Shown: piece by piece, positions 1-7,503 of the stretch
How the letters are laid out: each line of letters opens with the position of its first letter
Position numbering within the stretch: the first letter of the stretch is position 1
From: CALMEC01 sp963706315
GTDB taxonomy: Bacteria > Actinomycetota > Thermoleophilia > Miltoncostaeales > Miltoncostaeaceae
NCBI GenBank assembly: GCA_963706315.1
Contig: CAVPMA010000015.1
Coordinates: 1-64,000, forward strand
Length of the DNA stretch: 64,000 nt
Direction of reading: 5' to 3'
The notes under the pieces: model-generated
What the model saw: the letters and a program-made list of their open reading frames with translations, nothing else
Told to the model about the DNA's origin: nothing
Databases searched by the model: none
Position numbers and translations under genes: made by a program

Positions 1-120
1 GTCGCGCTCCTTCACTCCTCGGGGTGGATCTCGGAAGGGCACGAGGCCGCGCAGCTGGACGGCGACGACATCGTGCCGAGGGCCGCGTTTGCCGGCGCGA
101 AGCCCGGCAGGTCACGCTGA
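1..120 (+). CDS. 3' end of an unidentified protein (partial, runs in from left edge)
   Basis: Frame 1 is open from the first base and stops at TGA 118-120, giving 39 residues that end in PGRSR. Third codon positions are almost all G or C, as expected for a real gene in this genome. A terminator-like hairpin follows about 40 bases later, which fits a gene end. The visible piece is too short to assign a family, and the rest lies outside the window. Confidence 0.55.
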   Translation, partial: VALLHSSGWISEGHEAAQLDGDDIVPRAAFAGAKPGRSR

Positions 121-157
121 CTGCGAACGCCGAAGGCGACCTCAACAGGTGTGGAAG

Positions 158-178
158 CCCCCGCAATCGCGGGGGTTT
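158..178 (+). terminator. Rho-independent terminator-like hairpin
   Basis: A perfect 7-bp stem (CCCCCGC / GCGGGGG) with a 4-base AATC loop is followed by TTT and a T-rich stretch. It sits just after the partial gene ending at 120. It argues against using the early GTG at 151 as the start of the next gene. Confidence 0.6.
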
Positions 179-303
179 CATCTTGTTGGAGCCTGAAGGC
201 GCGGAGAGGTCGCGGCCGATCTCGCGAGGTGGCTGCAGACCTGCGCAGGCCGCTCCGCCATCGCTCCCTTGCGGAGCGTGGCCGCTGGGGCCAAGATGCT
301 CCT

Positions 304-1827
304 GTGCGAGGGCACACTGAGGCGTCCACTGAGACCCGCCCCGCTGCCGCGGCGATTCCGACCTCGGCGGGGGCGCTGGAGCCGGGTGCAGCCTCGCCGT
401 CCTCCGTCACGACGACGACGGCCATTCGAAACGGCCTCCCCGTTCCGCTCGGCGGCGTCGCGGCGCTCGGCGGCATCGGGAACGCGGCGCTCGCGCGCCT
501 GCTCGCCCGTCAGCCTGCCACGCTGGTCAATCCGCTCACGGAGGGCTACGAGAAGGCCCGCAAGGAGCGTGACGAGTGGATCAAGACGGGCAAGAAAGGC
601 CCGATCGACTACAACCCGTCGTCCGGGAACCCCGCCAACTACTACGGCGGCTTCGAGGTCGAGTATGACCCGGCCAAGGAGGAGCTTCAGGTCCACCTGA
701 AGGGGGCCGTCGTGATGCTGCCCGGCATGGACCTCGTGGCCGGCCGGGCCGTGCCGCGCGAGACCTCCGCCCAGACCCAGGCGGCGGCGCGGGTCATCAA
801 CCGCTTGCCGCGCGCCAAGCGAGCCGCCGAGGTGACCAAGTGGCAGTGGTCGAGCCAGGGGGGCCCCGACGGGGGCGACGAGCAGGATTTCCTCGACAAG
901 TTCAAGAGCGCGGTCGAGTCGGCCTGGCGCAAGAAGCACCCCATGCACTGCTCCAAGCAGTACTGGGAGGATCTCGGGGTCGAGACGGACGTCAAGGTGA
1001 CCGTCAACAAGGTCGCGAACGCGTCCGGCAAGGCCGCCGGCCAGCACATGGTGGTCAACGCGCGGAAGGTGCCGAAGGGCTTCATAGGGGGCAGCGCCGA
1101 CGTCAGCCGTCCGGCCGCCTCGGGCGGCGGGACGTTCGGCAACGTCATGAACGTCACGTCCGAGGACGTGGTGGAGCGCCGCGACCAACTCCTCGAGCGC
1201 GATCTCTCGTTCCAGCCGGGCAAGGAACGCCTGACCGCCGGCTCGGTAGCCAGTGTGTCGGCACTCGCCAAGGAGATGCCGAACGCCGCGCCCGGCGCAA
1301 CCGTCCCGGGCTCGAACCTGACGGTCATGGTGCAGGGGAAGGACTCCGCCCAGCGCGCAGCGCGATTCGGAGCGATCGGCGCGCAGCTGAAGGCGGCGTC
1401 CGGCTTCGACACCTCGCGCGCGACCCTCGTCGAGGGCGGAGCAGGCGATCACGCGCACATCACGATCGGCACCGGGCGGCCCCAGACCGTGGTTGCGCAC
1501 GAGTCGGGCCACATGTTCGGGCTGGACGACGAGTACACCGGTCCAGGCGCCTACGCGGCGGGCAAGCCCACCGAGCACACGAAGATCGCGGAGGCGGCGG
1601 GGTACAGCGGCATCCAGCACGCGACGTCCGACAGCATCATGTCCGAGGGAGCGGAGGTCCGCGAGCAGCACTACGTCACGTTCCTCGACGCCCTGAAGCA
1701 GGTGAGCGGGATGACCGACTGGGTGATCGGCCCGAAGCGGCCCGTCAAGCCGCCGAGCGCGGCGGGCGACTACCCGGTGCCGGGGCCGCCCTCAGGCGGC
1801 CCAAACGGCGGTACCGCGGTTGCCTGA
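304..1827 (+). CDS. Metzincin-like zinc metalloprotease
   Basis: Probable secreted or delivered zinc peptidase. The zinc site HESGHMFGLDD starts near residue 399 (numbered from the GTG at 304) and fits HExxHxxGxxD. A Met-turn, SIMS, follows with its Met near residue 446. Together these define the metzincin fold with Asp as third ligand. About residue 60 there is GNAALARLLARQ, a leader-like motif that resembles those on many cargo proteins of extracellular contractile injection systems; that link is inference. The start is uncertain: an in-frame GTG at 151 overlaps a terminator hairpin, so 304 is preferred, although its ribosome binding site is weak. The gene's end overlaps the next gene by 8 bases. 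The substrate is unknown. Confidence 0.75.
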   Translation: MRGHTEASTETRPAAAAIPTSAGALEPGAASPSSVTTTTAIRNGLPVPLGGVAALGGIGNAALARLLARQPATLVNPLTEGYEKARKERDEWIKTGKKGPIDYNPSSGNPANYYGGFEVEYDPAKEELQVHLKGAVVMLPGMDLVAGRAVPRETSAQTQAAARVINRLPRAKRAAEVTKWQWSSQGGPDGGDEQDFLDKFKSAVESAWRKKHPMHCSKQYWEDLGVETDVKVTVNKVANASGKAAGQHMVVNARKVPKGFIGGSADVSRPAASGGGTFGNVMNVTSEDVVERRDQLLERDLSFQPGKERLTAGSVASVSALAKEMPNAAPGATVPGSNLTVMVQGKDSAQRAARFGAIGAQLKAASGFDTSRATLVEGGAGDHAHITIGTGRPQTVVAHESGHMFGLDDEYTGPGAYAAGKPTEHTKIAEAAGYSGIQHATSDSIMSEGAEVREQHYVTFLDALKQVSGMTDWVIGPKRPVKPPSAAGDYPVPGPPSGGPNGGTAVA

Positions 1828-2245
1828 CCTGCCCGAGCCGCTGCTCCTCGAGCGGCGCGTCCTCACTGGGAAGGACGTCGACGCGGATCGCGTCACCGGC
1901 GACGGGCGGGTGTGGAGCTATACGACCGTGGACGCGCGGCTGGAGGGCGGTGAATGGTCGTTCGGGCGGGTCACCGCCCCTGCCTGGCGCGAGGAGGACC
2001 GACTCTCGCCCCGGGCCATGCAGGACCTGCGCGACGCGATCGCGGATAGCGGCTTCTTCGACGCGCCGGCGGAGTTCCGCCCCGACGTCGCCGTAATACA
2101 CGGGTCGAGCGAGGAGTGGACCGCCGAGCTCGACGGGCGCCGCCACACGTCCATCCTGCATGGCCGCGGCGTGACGCGTGCGCCGGTCCTCGAGGCGCTC
2201 GCCGCCGCCCTCGAGGCCGCGCTGGCGAGCACGGACATCGGCTGA
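1820..2245 (+). CDS. Small protein, possible emfourin-like protease inhibitor
   Basis: A 141-residue protein starting at TTG 1820, inside the end of the metalloprotease gene (8-base overlap), so translation is probably coupled. There is no signal peptide or membrane segment. The central pattern (LRDAIADSGFFDAP, then a W-T-A-E-L-D-G-R-R-H strand and a Leu/Ala-rich C-terminal helix) recalls emfourin, the inhibitor encoded beside protealysin-type metalloproteases. The similarity is by eye only and the protein is longer than typical emfourin. The context, overlapping a protease gene, supports an inhibitor or immunity role, but this is inference. Confidence 0.6.
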   Translation: MPDLPEPLLLERRVLTGKDVDADRVTGDGRVWSYTTVDARLEGGEWSFGRVTAPAWREEDRLSPRAMQDLRDAIADSGFFDAPAEFRPDVAVIHGSSEEWTAELDGRRHTSILHGRGVTRAPVLEALAAALEAALASTDIG

Positions 2246-2366
2246 CACCGAACTCCCACCGGGCGACGTCGCACCGACACCACGCTTGCCGCGGCGCGGC
2301 ACAGATCCCTCGATACGGCCCTCTTGGAGCGTCGAGAGCCCGACCGACCGGATCCCCAACGGCGAA

Positions 2367-2393
2367 GCCGGGCGGGCGCAGGACCCGCCCGGC
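2367..2393. terminator. Bidirectional terminator hairpin
   Basis: A 10-bp GC stem (GCCGGGCGGG / CCCGCCCGGC) with a 7-base loop lies between two convergent genes. There is no long T tract on either side. The position supports shared termination. Confidence 0.5.
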
Positions 2394-2436
2394 TTGATCG
2401 CAAGGAGACCCGCGACGATCCGACCGAAGTGGCGGC

Positions 2437-2868
2437 TCAGGCGGTCACGGGGGCCGGGGCGCCCTGGTTCAAGACCGCGATGCCGAACGGCTGGACCGGC
2501 TCGTCGAAGCTGGAGACGATCTCGGCCTCCGAGAAGAAGCCGACGACCTTGACGGTCTCGGCACCGACGTTCACGAGGCCGTGCGGGACCATCGCGGGAA
2601 TGACGGCGAGGTCGCCCGCGGTGAGGCGTCCGCGTTCGTCACCGACCTCGGCCTCTGCCTCGCCCGCCACGATGTAGAGGATCTCCTCCGCGCTGTCGGT
2701 GTGGCGGGCGACCCGGTCGCCCGGCTTGACCTCGAAGTAGACGACCGCGCTGTCGTGCGAGCCCGCCCATTTGTTGATCGGAAACGCCACCCGGACGCGT
2801 GCGTGCTCCGTGTCGCTGTCGAGCCAGACCTCGATCAGGTCGAGCTCGGTGGTCTTGGCGGTCAGCAT
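2437..2868 (-). CDS. Single-domain cupin protein
   Basis: A 143-residue conserved-barrel protein. The cupin motif 1 region (KPGDRVARHTDSAEEILYIVAGEAEAEVG, read across) and motif 2 (GDLAVIPAMVPHGLVN) are both visible, with likely metal ligands His, Glu and His. The start at 2868 is chosen because AAAGGAG lies just upstream; an ATG 8 codons earlier precedes that site. It is divergent from the TetR gene at 2957, with an 88-base shared promoter region, so TetR control is likely. Substrate unknown; it could be a small-molecule sensor, isomerase or dioxygenase-like protein. Confidence 0.8.
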   Translation of the reverse strand: MLTAKTTELDLIEVWLDSDTEHARVRVAFPINKWAGSHDSAVVYFEVKPGDRVARHTDSAEEILYIVAGEAEAEVGDERGRLTAGDLAVIPAMVPHGLVNVGAETVKVVGFFSEAEIVSSFDEPVQPFGIAVLNQGAPAPVTA

Positions 2869-2889
2869 CGCGCTACTCCTTTCATAGAA

Positions 2890-2956
2890 CATTCAAGGTT
2901 GATGGAATGCGACCTTACGCTCGTCCTCGGAATCTGTCAAGATTGGTTGCACAACC
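2890..2956. promoter_or_regulatory. Divergent promoter with inverted repeats, candidate TetR operator
   Basis: The gap between the cupin and TetR genes holds two inverted repeats: CATTC/GAATG arms at 2890-2909 and a perfect 12-base GGTTGCACAACC at 2945-2956. The latter abuts the TetR start codon. Such sites are usual for TetR autoregulation of a divergent gene. Confidence 0.5.
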
Positions 2957-3586
2957 ATGGGCGTCCAAAATAAACCGAAGCGCAAGTACGAGCTGAAGAA
3001 GCGCGCCGACGAGATGGCCGCGACGCGCTTGCGGATCACCGAGGCGGCCGTCGGCCTTCACGGAACGGTGGGGCCGGCCCGCACAACGCTGAGCGCGATC
3101 GCGGAACGCGCAGGCGTGCAGCGCCACACCGTCTACCGCCACTTCCCCACCGAAGCCGGCCTGTTCGGGGCCTGTTCGTCGCACTACATGGCGGCAAACC
3201 CGTGGCCCGACCCCGATCCCTGGCGTGCGATCGACGACCCGCATGAGCGACTCGCACGCGCACTTGAGGAGATCTACGCCTACTTCGAGCGCACCGAACC
3301 GATGTTCAGCAACGTCCTACGCGACGCCGAACTCGTCGAAGGCCTCCGCCCGACCCTGGTACCGCTGCAGGCGTATCTGGCCGAGGCGGCCGAGGTCCTG
3401 GCCGCCGGTTGGCCCACCCGGGGCCGACGACGCCACGTTCTCGCCGCCGCGCTGCGCCACGCGGTCGACTTCCCGACCTGGCGCTCGCTCACGGCAGACA
3501 AGCGCATCACCCGAACCGAGGCGGTCGAACTCGTCACCGCACTCGTCGAAGCCGCGGCTGCTCAACAACAGCGCGTCGTCGCCTGA
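2957..3586 (+). CDS. TetR/AcrR-family transcriptional regulator
   Basis: A 209-residue regulator with a basic N-terminus (QNKPKRKYELKKRADEM) followed by a TetR helix-turn-helix at about residues 35-75. In it, TTLSAIAERAGVQRHTVYRHFPTEAGLF matches the family's signature in pieces. The C-terminal ligand-binding half is alpha-helical and not diagnostic. It is divergent from a cupin gene, which is the most likely target. The start codon sits directly after a palindrome, so a dimer bound there would block its own translation initiation region. Confidence 0.85.
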   Translation: MGVQNKPKRKYELKKRADEMAATRLRITEAAVGLHGTVGPARTTLSAIAERAGVQRHTVYRHFPTEAGLFGACSSHYMAANPWPDPDPWRAIDDPHERLARALEEIYAYFERTEPMFSNVLRDAELVEGLRPTLVPLQAYLAEAAEVLAAGWPTRGRRRHVLAAALRHAVDFPTWRSLTADKRITRTEAVELVTALVEAAAAQQQRVVA

Positions 3587-3785
3587 CGACGCACTGTTGG
3601 GACGCAACCTCACCACCCACCCGCGGTCTCCGCTGAGGAGGACGATCGCACCTGCGACTTCGTCTTGCGTCCGGCGCCCTCGAGATCGACCCGAGAGGAG
3701 TCGCCGGCAAGAAACCGGGTCATCAACGCCCACGGTGATGACCCACGCTTTCCTTGCTCATGTCGGCCCTGTGAACAGGAACCAA

Positions 3786-3858
3786 TGGAGCTAAGCGGAT
3801 TCGAACCGCTGACCTCCTGGGTGCGATCCAGGCGCTCTCCCAGCTGAGCTATAGCCCC
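3786..3858 (-). tRNA. tRNA-Ala (anticodon CGC)
   Basis: The minus strand folds as a full cloverleaf. The acceptor stem is GGGGCTA/TAGCTCC with discriminator A. The anticodon stem is CCTGG/CCAGG with loop ATCGCAC, giving anticodon CGC, and the T-loop is TTCGAAT. CCA is not encoded. It decodes GCG, a frequent codon in this GC-rich DNA. Confidence 0.93.
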
Positions 3859-3947
3859 GAAGGAACCGAGATCCTAGCGGGCGCGCGGACGCCTGACCAG
3901 GGAGCGGCCCGGGCGCGGCACCGGTGGGAGTGACAGCCTGTGTCGTC

Positions 3948-4763
3948 GTGATCGACCTGCACTCACACACCCTGCCCGGGGTCGACGACGGGCCGTCGCG
4001 CGACGAGGACTCCGTTGAGATGGCCCGCCTCGCCGCGGCCGACGGGGTAGAGGTGATCGCGTGCACGCCGCACCGTTCCCGCAACACGCCGACCACCGCC
4101 GAGCGGGTGGCGGAGGGAATCGCCGCGCTGCAGCCCGCGATCCACGCGGCCGGGATCGACGTGCGCCTCGTGCCCGGGCTCGAGATCACGATCGAGCAGG
4201 CGGGCATGATGGACGAGGACGAGCTCCGCGCTGCGTCGCTCGGCGGCGGCGGACGCTGGCTCCTGATCGAGATGCCCTTCCAGGGGTGGCCGCTGGAGCT
4301 TCCCACCCTCCTCACCGCCCTCGAGGTGCGCGGCTTCGGCGCTGTCATCGCCCACCCGGAGCGCGCCCAAGCGGTGCAGGCGTCCCCCGACCGCATGCGG
4401 GAGATCGTCGGTCGCGGCGCCCTGCTTCAGCTCACCGCCGGGAGCATCTCCGGCGAGAACGGGCCGCGGCCACTGCGCGCGGCGACGCAGCTGTTGCGCT
4501 CCGGGTTCGCCCACATCATCGCCAGCGACATGCACTCGCCGACGTGGCGGCCGCCGGGGCTCACCGCCGGGCTCGACGCCGCCGCCGACATCGTCAGGAG
4601 CACCGCCGAGGAGGTCCGCTGGATGGTCGACGACGTGCCCCGCGCGATCATCGAGGGCCGCGATGTGCGACCACCGAAGCTGGGCAAGCCTCCAGCTAGC
4701 CGAAGGCGCCCGGCGGGCGAGCCTCCGGGTGCTCCCGCGCCGCGGCGAGCGACGCCAAGGTGA
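3948..4763 (+). CDS. PHP-domain phosphoesterase, CpsB/CapC-type tyrosine phosphatase
   Basis: Metal-dependent PHP-fold phosphatase of the kind that dephosphorylates bacterial tyrosine kinases controlling capsule or exopolysaccharide export. The N-terminus carries the first metal motif DLHSHTLPGVDDGP; later motifs are TPHRS, GLEIT, AHPER and a C-terminal SDMHS. These cover the usual PHP His/Asp ligands. The start at 3948 gives the canonical VIDLHSH opening; 3924 and 3930 are alternative GTG starts. No kinase gene is nearby. The last 68 bases overlap the 3' end of the convergent epimerase gene, and the Arg/Pro-rich tail is probably not a functional part. Confidence 0.8.
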   Translation: MIDLHSHTLPGVDDGPSRDEDSVEMARLAAADGVEVIACTPHRSRNTPTTAERVAEGIAALQPAIHAAGIDVRLVPGLEITIEQAGMMDEDELRAASLGGGGRWLLIEMPFQGWPLELPTLLTALEVRGFGAVIAHPERAQAVQASPDRMREIVGRGALLQLTAGSISGENGPRPLRAATQLLRSGFAHIIASDMHSPTWRPPGLTAGLDAAADIVRSTAEEVRWMVDDVPRAIIEGRDVRPPKLGKPPASRRRPAGEPPGAPAPRRATPR

Positions 4764-5652
4764 GCCGCAGCCCCTCGGCGAGGGGCATCCGCGCGCGCCA
4801 GCCAAGCACCCGCTCCGCCCTCGACGGGTCGAGGCAGCTGCGCTGGAGCTCGCCCGGCCGCGCCGGCGCGAACTCGGGCGCGAGCTCACCGCCGAGCCCC
4901 TCGATCAGGTCGAGCACGGACACCTCGACGCCCGCGCCGATGTTGATCGTCTCGCCCGCCGGCCCCGACGCTGGCGAGCAGGAACGCCTCGGCGACGTCG
5001 CCCACGTAGACGTAGTCGCGGGTCTGCAGGCCGTCGCCGAACACCCGCGGCGACTGGCCGTCGAGGAGCTTGCCGCAGAAGATCGCAACGACGCCGGCCT
5101 CGCCGTGGGGATCCTGGCGCGGCCCGTACACGTTGCCGAACCGCAGGCACACCCCGGCGATCCCGTAGAGCCGTCCGTACAGGTGGATGTAGCCCTCGCC
5201 GGCCATCTTGCTCATGCCATAGTGGGACAGCGGGCGGGTCTCGGCGGTCTCGGGCGACGGCACCGGAGACCCTCGTACTCGCCGTAGGCGGCGCCGCCGG
5301 TGCTGGCGAACACCACCCGCGAGCCGGCGACCCGGGCGGCCTCGAGCACCGAGATCGTGCCGATGATGTTGACGTCCGCGTCGAACGACGGCTCCTCGAT
5401 CGCGCGGCGCACGTCGGCCTGCGCGGCGAGGTGATAGATCGCCGACGGGCGCACCCTCTCCGCGAGCGCGTGCAGAGCCGCGAAGTCGCGGATGTCGAGA
5501 TTGTGGAACTCGGCCTCGGGCGGCACCTGCCGCTCGTGACCGTGTGAGAGGTCGTCGACGACGTGCACCCGCGTGCCCACGGCGAGGAGGGCGTCGGCAA
5601 GGTTAGACCCGATGAACCCGGCGCCGCCCGTGACGATGACCGGGCGGCTCAT
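4696..5652 (-). pseudogene. galE: NAD-dependent sugar epimerase, GalE type, with two compensating frameshifts
   Basis: UDP-glucose 4-epimerase-like short-chain dehydrogenase. The N-terminal frame starts at ATG 5652 with the Rossmann motif GGAGFIGSNL and DDLSHG. The middle (about 5265 to 4977) lies in another frame and holds the catalytic Y-G-M-S-K, RFGNVYGPRQ and GDGLQTRDYVYV. The end returns to the first frame with INIGAG and the C-terminal helices. Adding one C near 5263-5268 and removing one G from the GGGG run at 4973-4976 restores one continuous ~318-residue protein. It may be a decayed gene or a consensus error. It is divergent from the topoisomerase-like gene. Confidence 0.8.
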
Positions 5653-5694
5653 GTTGTTATCCTCGCGGCCTCGACCGGAGGAACGGCAGGGAAC

Positions 5695-6735
5695 GTGCGG
5701 CTGATCGTGACGGACAACTCCACGGCGGCCCGCACCATGGCGGATCGGATCGCCAAGGGCAAGGCGCGTGGACGGTCGGTGTACCGGGTGCCGGTGTACG
5801 ACGCCGACGTCGATGGCGACGCGACGGTGGTCATCGGCCTCGGTGGACTGCTCTTCACGCCGCAGGGCGACCCGCCCGAATGGATGCCCGCTCGGCGCGC
5901 CCCGGCCAACGCGCTGCGCCTGCTCGCCCGCTCCGCTGACACGCTCCTGCTGGCGGGTGACGACCCGCTGCTTGCCGTGCAAGCCCGGGACGTCGCGTGC
6001 GAGGGCCGCCCCCTCCTGATGCGCGCGACGCGCACGGGAACGCCGTTCGGGCCGGTCGGCCACGTCGACGACCTCGCCGCCCACGGCCGCGCCGCCGCGC
6101 TCGAGGCCGACGCCGTGTTCGCCGCCTACCTCGCTGCGATCGACCCTGAGCTTCGCCGCCACGATCTCGCCGCCCTCGGCATCGCCGGCCGCGGACACAC
6201 CCCGCGGGACGTGCTCCGGCGCGGGGGCACCACCGATCGTTCGCTTCGCCGGCTGGCCGAGCGGGGGTACCTCGTCGACGAGCCCGCCTGGCGGTCGCCG
6301 GCCGGCGAGATGGTGGTCGACGGCGTCGACCCCACGCTGCTCGACCCGGCCACGTGCGCCACCGTCGACGCATGGATCGACGCCGTCGCGCGAGGCACGC
6401 TTCCGCGCGCCCAGGCGCTGGCGCGCACCCGCGCGCTCGTGGCGAGCCTCGCCTCCCCGGCCCGTCTTGAGGGACTCGCGTCCGGACGACTCATCGGCCG
6501 GTGCCCGGAGTGCGACGACTGGATGGGGGGCGCGCGCGACCAGATCCGCTGCATGGGGTGCGGGCTCAACTACCGGCTGCCGCGGCAGGTGGAGGCGCTC
6601 GCAATTCCCGGAGCGACGTGCGACGCGTGCGACGCTCCGCTGATCGTGCCCGTGATCCGCGGACGTCGCGACGAGCCGCGCTGCCCGGACACGACCGGCT
6701 GCCCGACGCGCCTGGAGGTGCGGATTGGCGCGTGA
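5695..6735 (+). CDS. Topoisomerase IA-like protein lacking catalytic residues
   Basis: A 346-residue protein. The N-terminus (RLIVTDNSTAARTMADRIAKG, then VVIGLGGLLF near residue 45) has the shape of an archaeal-type TopA Toprim domain. The Toprim Glu is replaced (VTDN instead of VEKP), and the DxDxE stretch appears as AGDDPLLAVQA. A helical section near residues 180-250 resembles TopA core helices (LRRLAERGYLVDE, later IDAVARGTLPRAQAL), but no active-site Tyr module is visible. The C-terminus has two zinc ribbons (CPEC...CMGC, residues 270-289; CDAC...CPDTTGC). GTG 5695 has GGAGG upstream. It heads the tmk-holB operon where an active topA would be expected. A DNA-binding structural role is inference. 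Confidence 0.7.
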   Translation: MRLIVTDNSTAARTMADRIAKGKARGRSVYRVPVYDADVDGDATVVIGLGGLLFTPQGDPPEWMPARRAPANALRLLARSADTLLLAGDDPLLAVQARDVACEGRPLLMRATRTGTPFGPVGHVDDLAAHGRAAALEADAVFAAYLAAIDPELRRHDLAALGIAGRGHTPRDVLRRGGTTDRSLRRLAERGYLVDEPAWRSPAGEMVVDGVDPTLLDPATCATVDAWIDAVARGTLPRAQALARTRALVASLASPARLEGLASGRLIGRCPECDDWMGGARDQIRCMGCGLNYRLPRQVEALAIPGATCDACDAPLIVPVIRGRRDEPRCPDTTGCPTRLEVRIGA

Positions 6736-6901
6736 GCCACGTCGTAGCCCCCCGGAGATCCTGGGGCGGCTCCGCCGCGACGCGGAGGAGCAGCTCGACC
6801 CGCGGACAGCGCCACGCTGGGCGCGGCCCGTGGGCCTGCTCATCGCGGTGGCCATCATCGTGGTCGTGATCGTCATGCTCGTGAGGGCGAACCCGCTGTG
6901 A
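6725..6901 (+). CDS. 58-residue single-pass membrane protein
   Basis: Reads from TTG 6725 to TGA 6899-6901. The basic, charged N-terminal half (SPPEILGRLRRDAEEQ) is followed by one strong hydrophobic segment, GLLIAVAIIVVVIVMLV, and a short tail. It overlaps the end of the topoisomerase-like gene by 11 bases and the start of tmk by 4 bases (GTGA), so it is embedded in the operon. No family is recognised. It may be a membrane anchor or adaptor for one of the neighbours, but that is inference. Confidence 0.6.
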   Translation: MAREPRRSPPEILGRLRRDAEEQLDPRTAPRWARPVGLLIAVAIIVVVIVMLVRANPL

Positions 6902-7503
6902 CGGCGCGGTTTCTGGCGCTCGAGGGGGTCGACGGCTCCGGCAAGTCGACCCAGGCTGCGCTGCTCGCCGAGCACCTGCGCGGGCGCGGCCACGACGTGG
7001 TGCTGACGCGGGAGCCGGGGGGCACGGCCCTCGGCGAGGGCGTGCGGCACCTCGTGCTGGCGGACGGCTCGATGTCGCCCGTCGCCGAGGCGCTGCTCTT
7101 CGCAGCGGCCCGTGCCCAGCTGGTGGCGGAGGTCGTCCGCCCGGCGCTCGACGCCGGCCGGTGGGTGGTGACCGACCGGTTCGTCGACTCGTCGCTCGCG
7201 TACCAGGGCGCCGCCCGCGGGCTTGGCATCGACGAGGTGTGGGAGATCAACCGGCCGGGTGTGGAGGGCAGCCTGCCCGACCTCGCCGTGGTGCTCGAGG
7301 TGCCGGTGCGGGTCGCCGCGGGTCGCGACAGGGGGCCGGACGACCGAATCGAGTCCGAGGGCCTCGCCCTGCAGGCGGCGGTGGCGGCGGGGTACCGGGA
7401 GCTCGCCGCACGGTTCCCCGGCCGCATCGCGATCGTGAGCGGTGACGGCTCCGTCGACGAGGTGCACGCCCGTGTCGTGGCGCTCGTGGAGGCGCTCGCG
7501 TGA
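6898..7503 (+). CDS. tmk: Thymidylate kinase
   Basis: Phosphorylates dTMP to dTDP with ATP in the cytoplasm. The 201-residue protein is of normal length. It has the P-loop GVDGSGKST near residue 10, the TREPGG motif near residue 40, the DRFVDSSLAYQG substrate loop, and a LID region with ARG-type arginines (AAGRDRGPDDRIE). The GTG start overlaps the stop of the upstream small membrane protein, and its own stop overlaps the holB start by 4 bases, so this is a tightly coupled nucleotide/replication operon. Confidence 0.95.
   Translation: MTARFLALEGVDGSGKSTQAALLAEHLRGRGHDVVLTREPGGTALGEGVRHLVLADGSMSPVAEALLFAAARAQLVAEVVRPALDAGRWVVTDRFVDSSLAYQGAARGLGIDEVWEINRPGVEGSLPDLAVVLEVPVRVAAGRDRGPDDRIESEGLALQAAVAAGYRELAARFPGRIAIVSGDGSVDEVHARVVALVEALA

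Noticed and set aside
158..208. Hairpin region resembling a single CRISPR repeat
   Set aside because: Only one copy is present and no spacer pattern follows; a terminator explains it.
178..1671. Long minus-strand ORF opposite the metalloprotease
   Set aside because: It is a GC-rich shadow frame with Arg/Gly-biased composition and no start signals.
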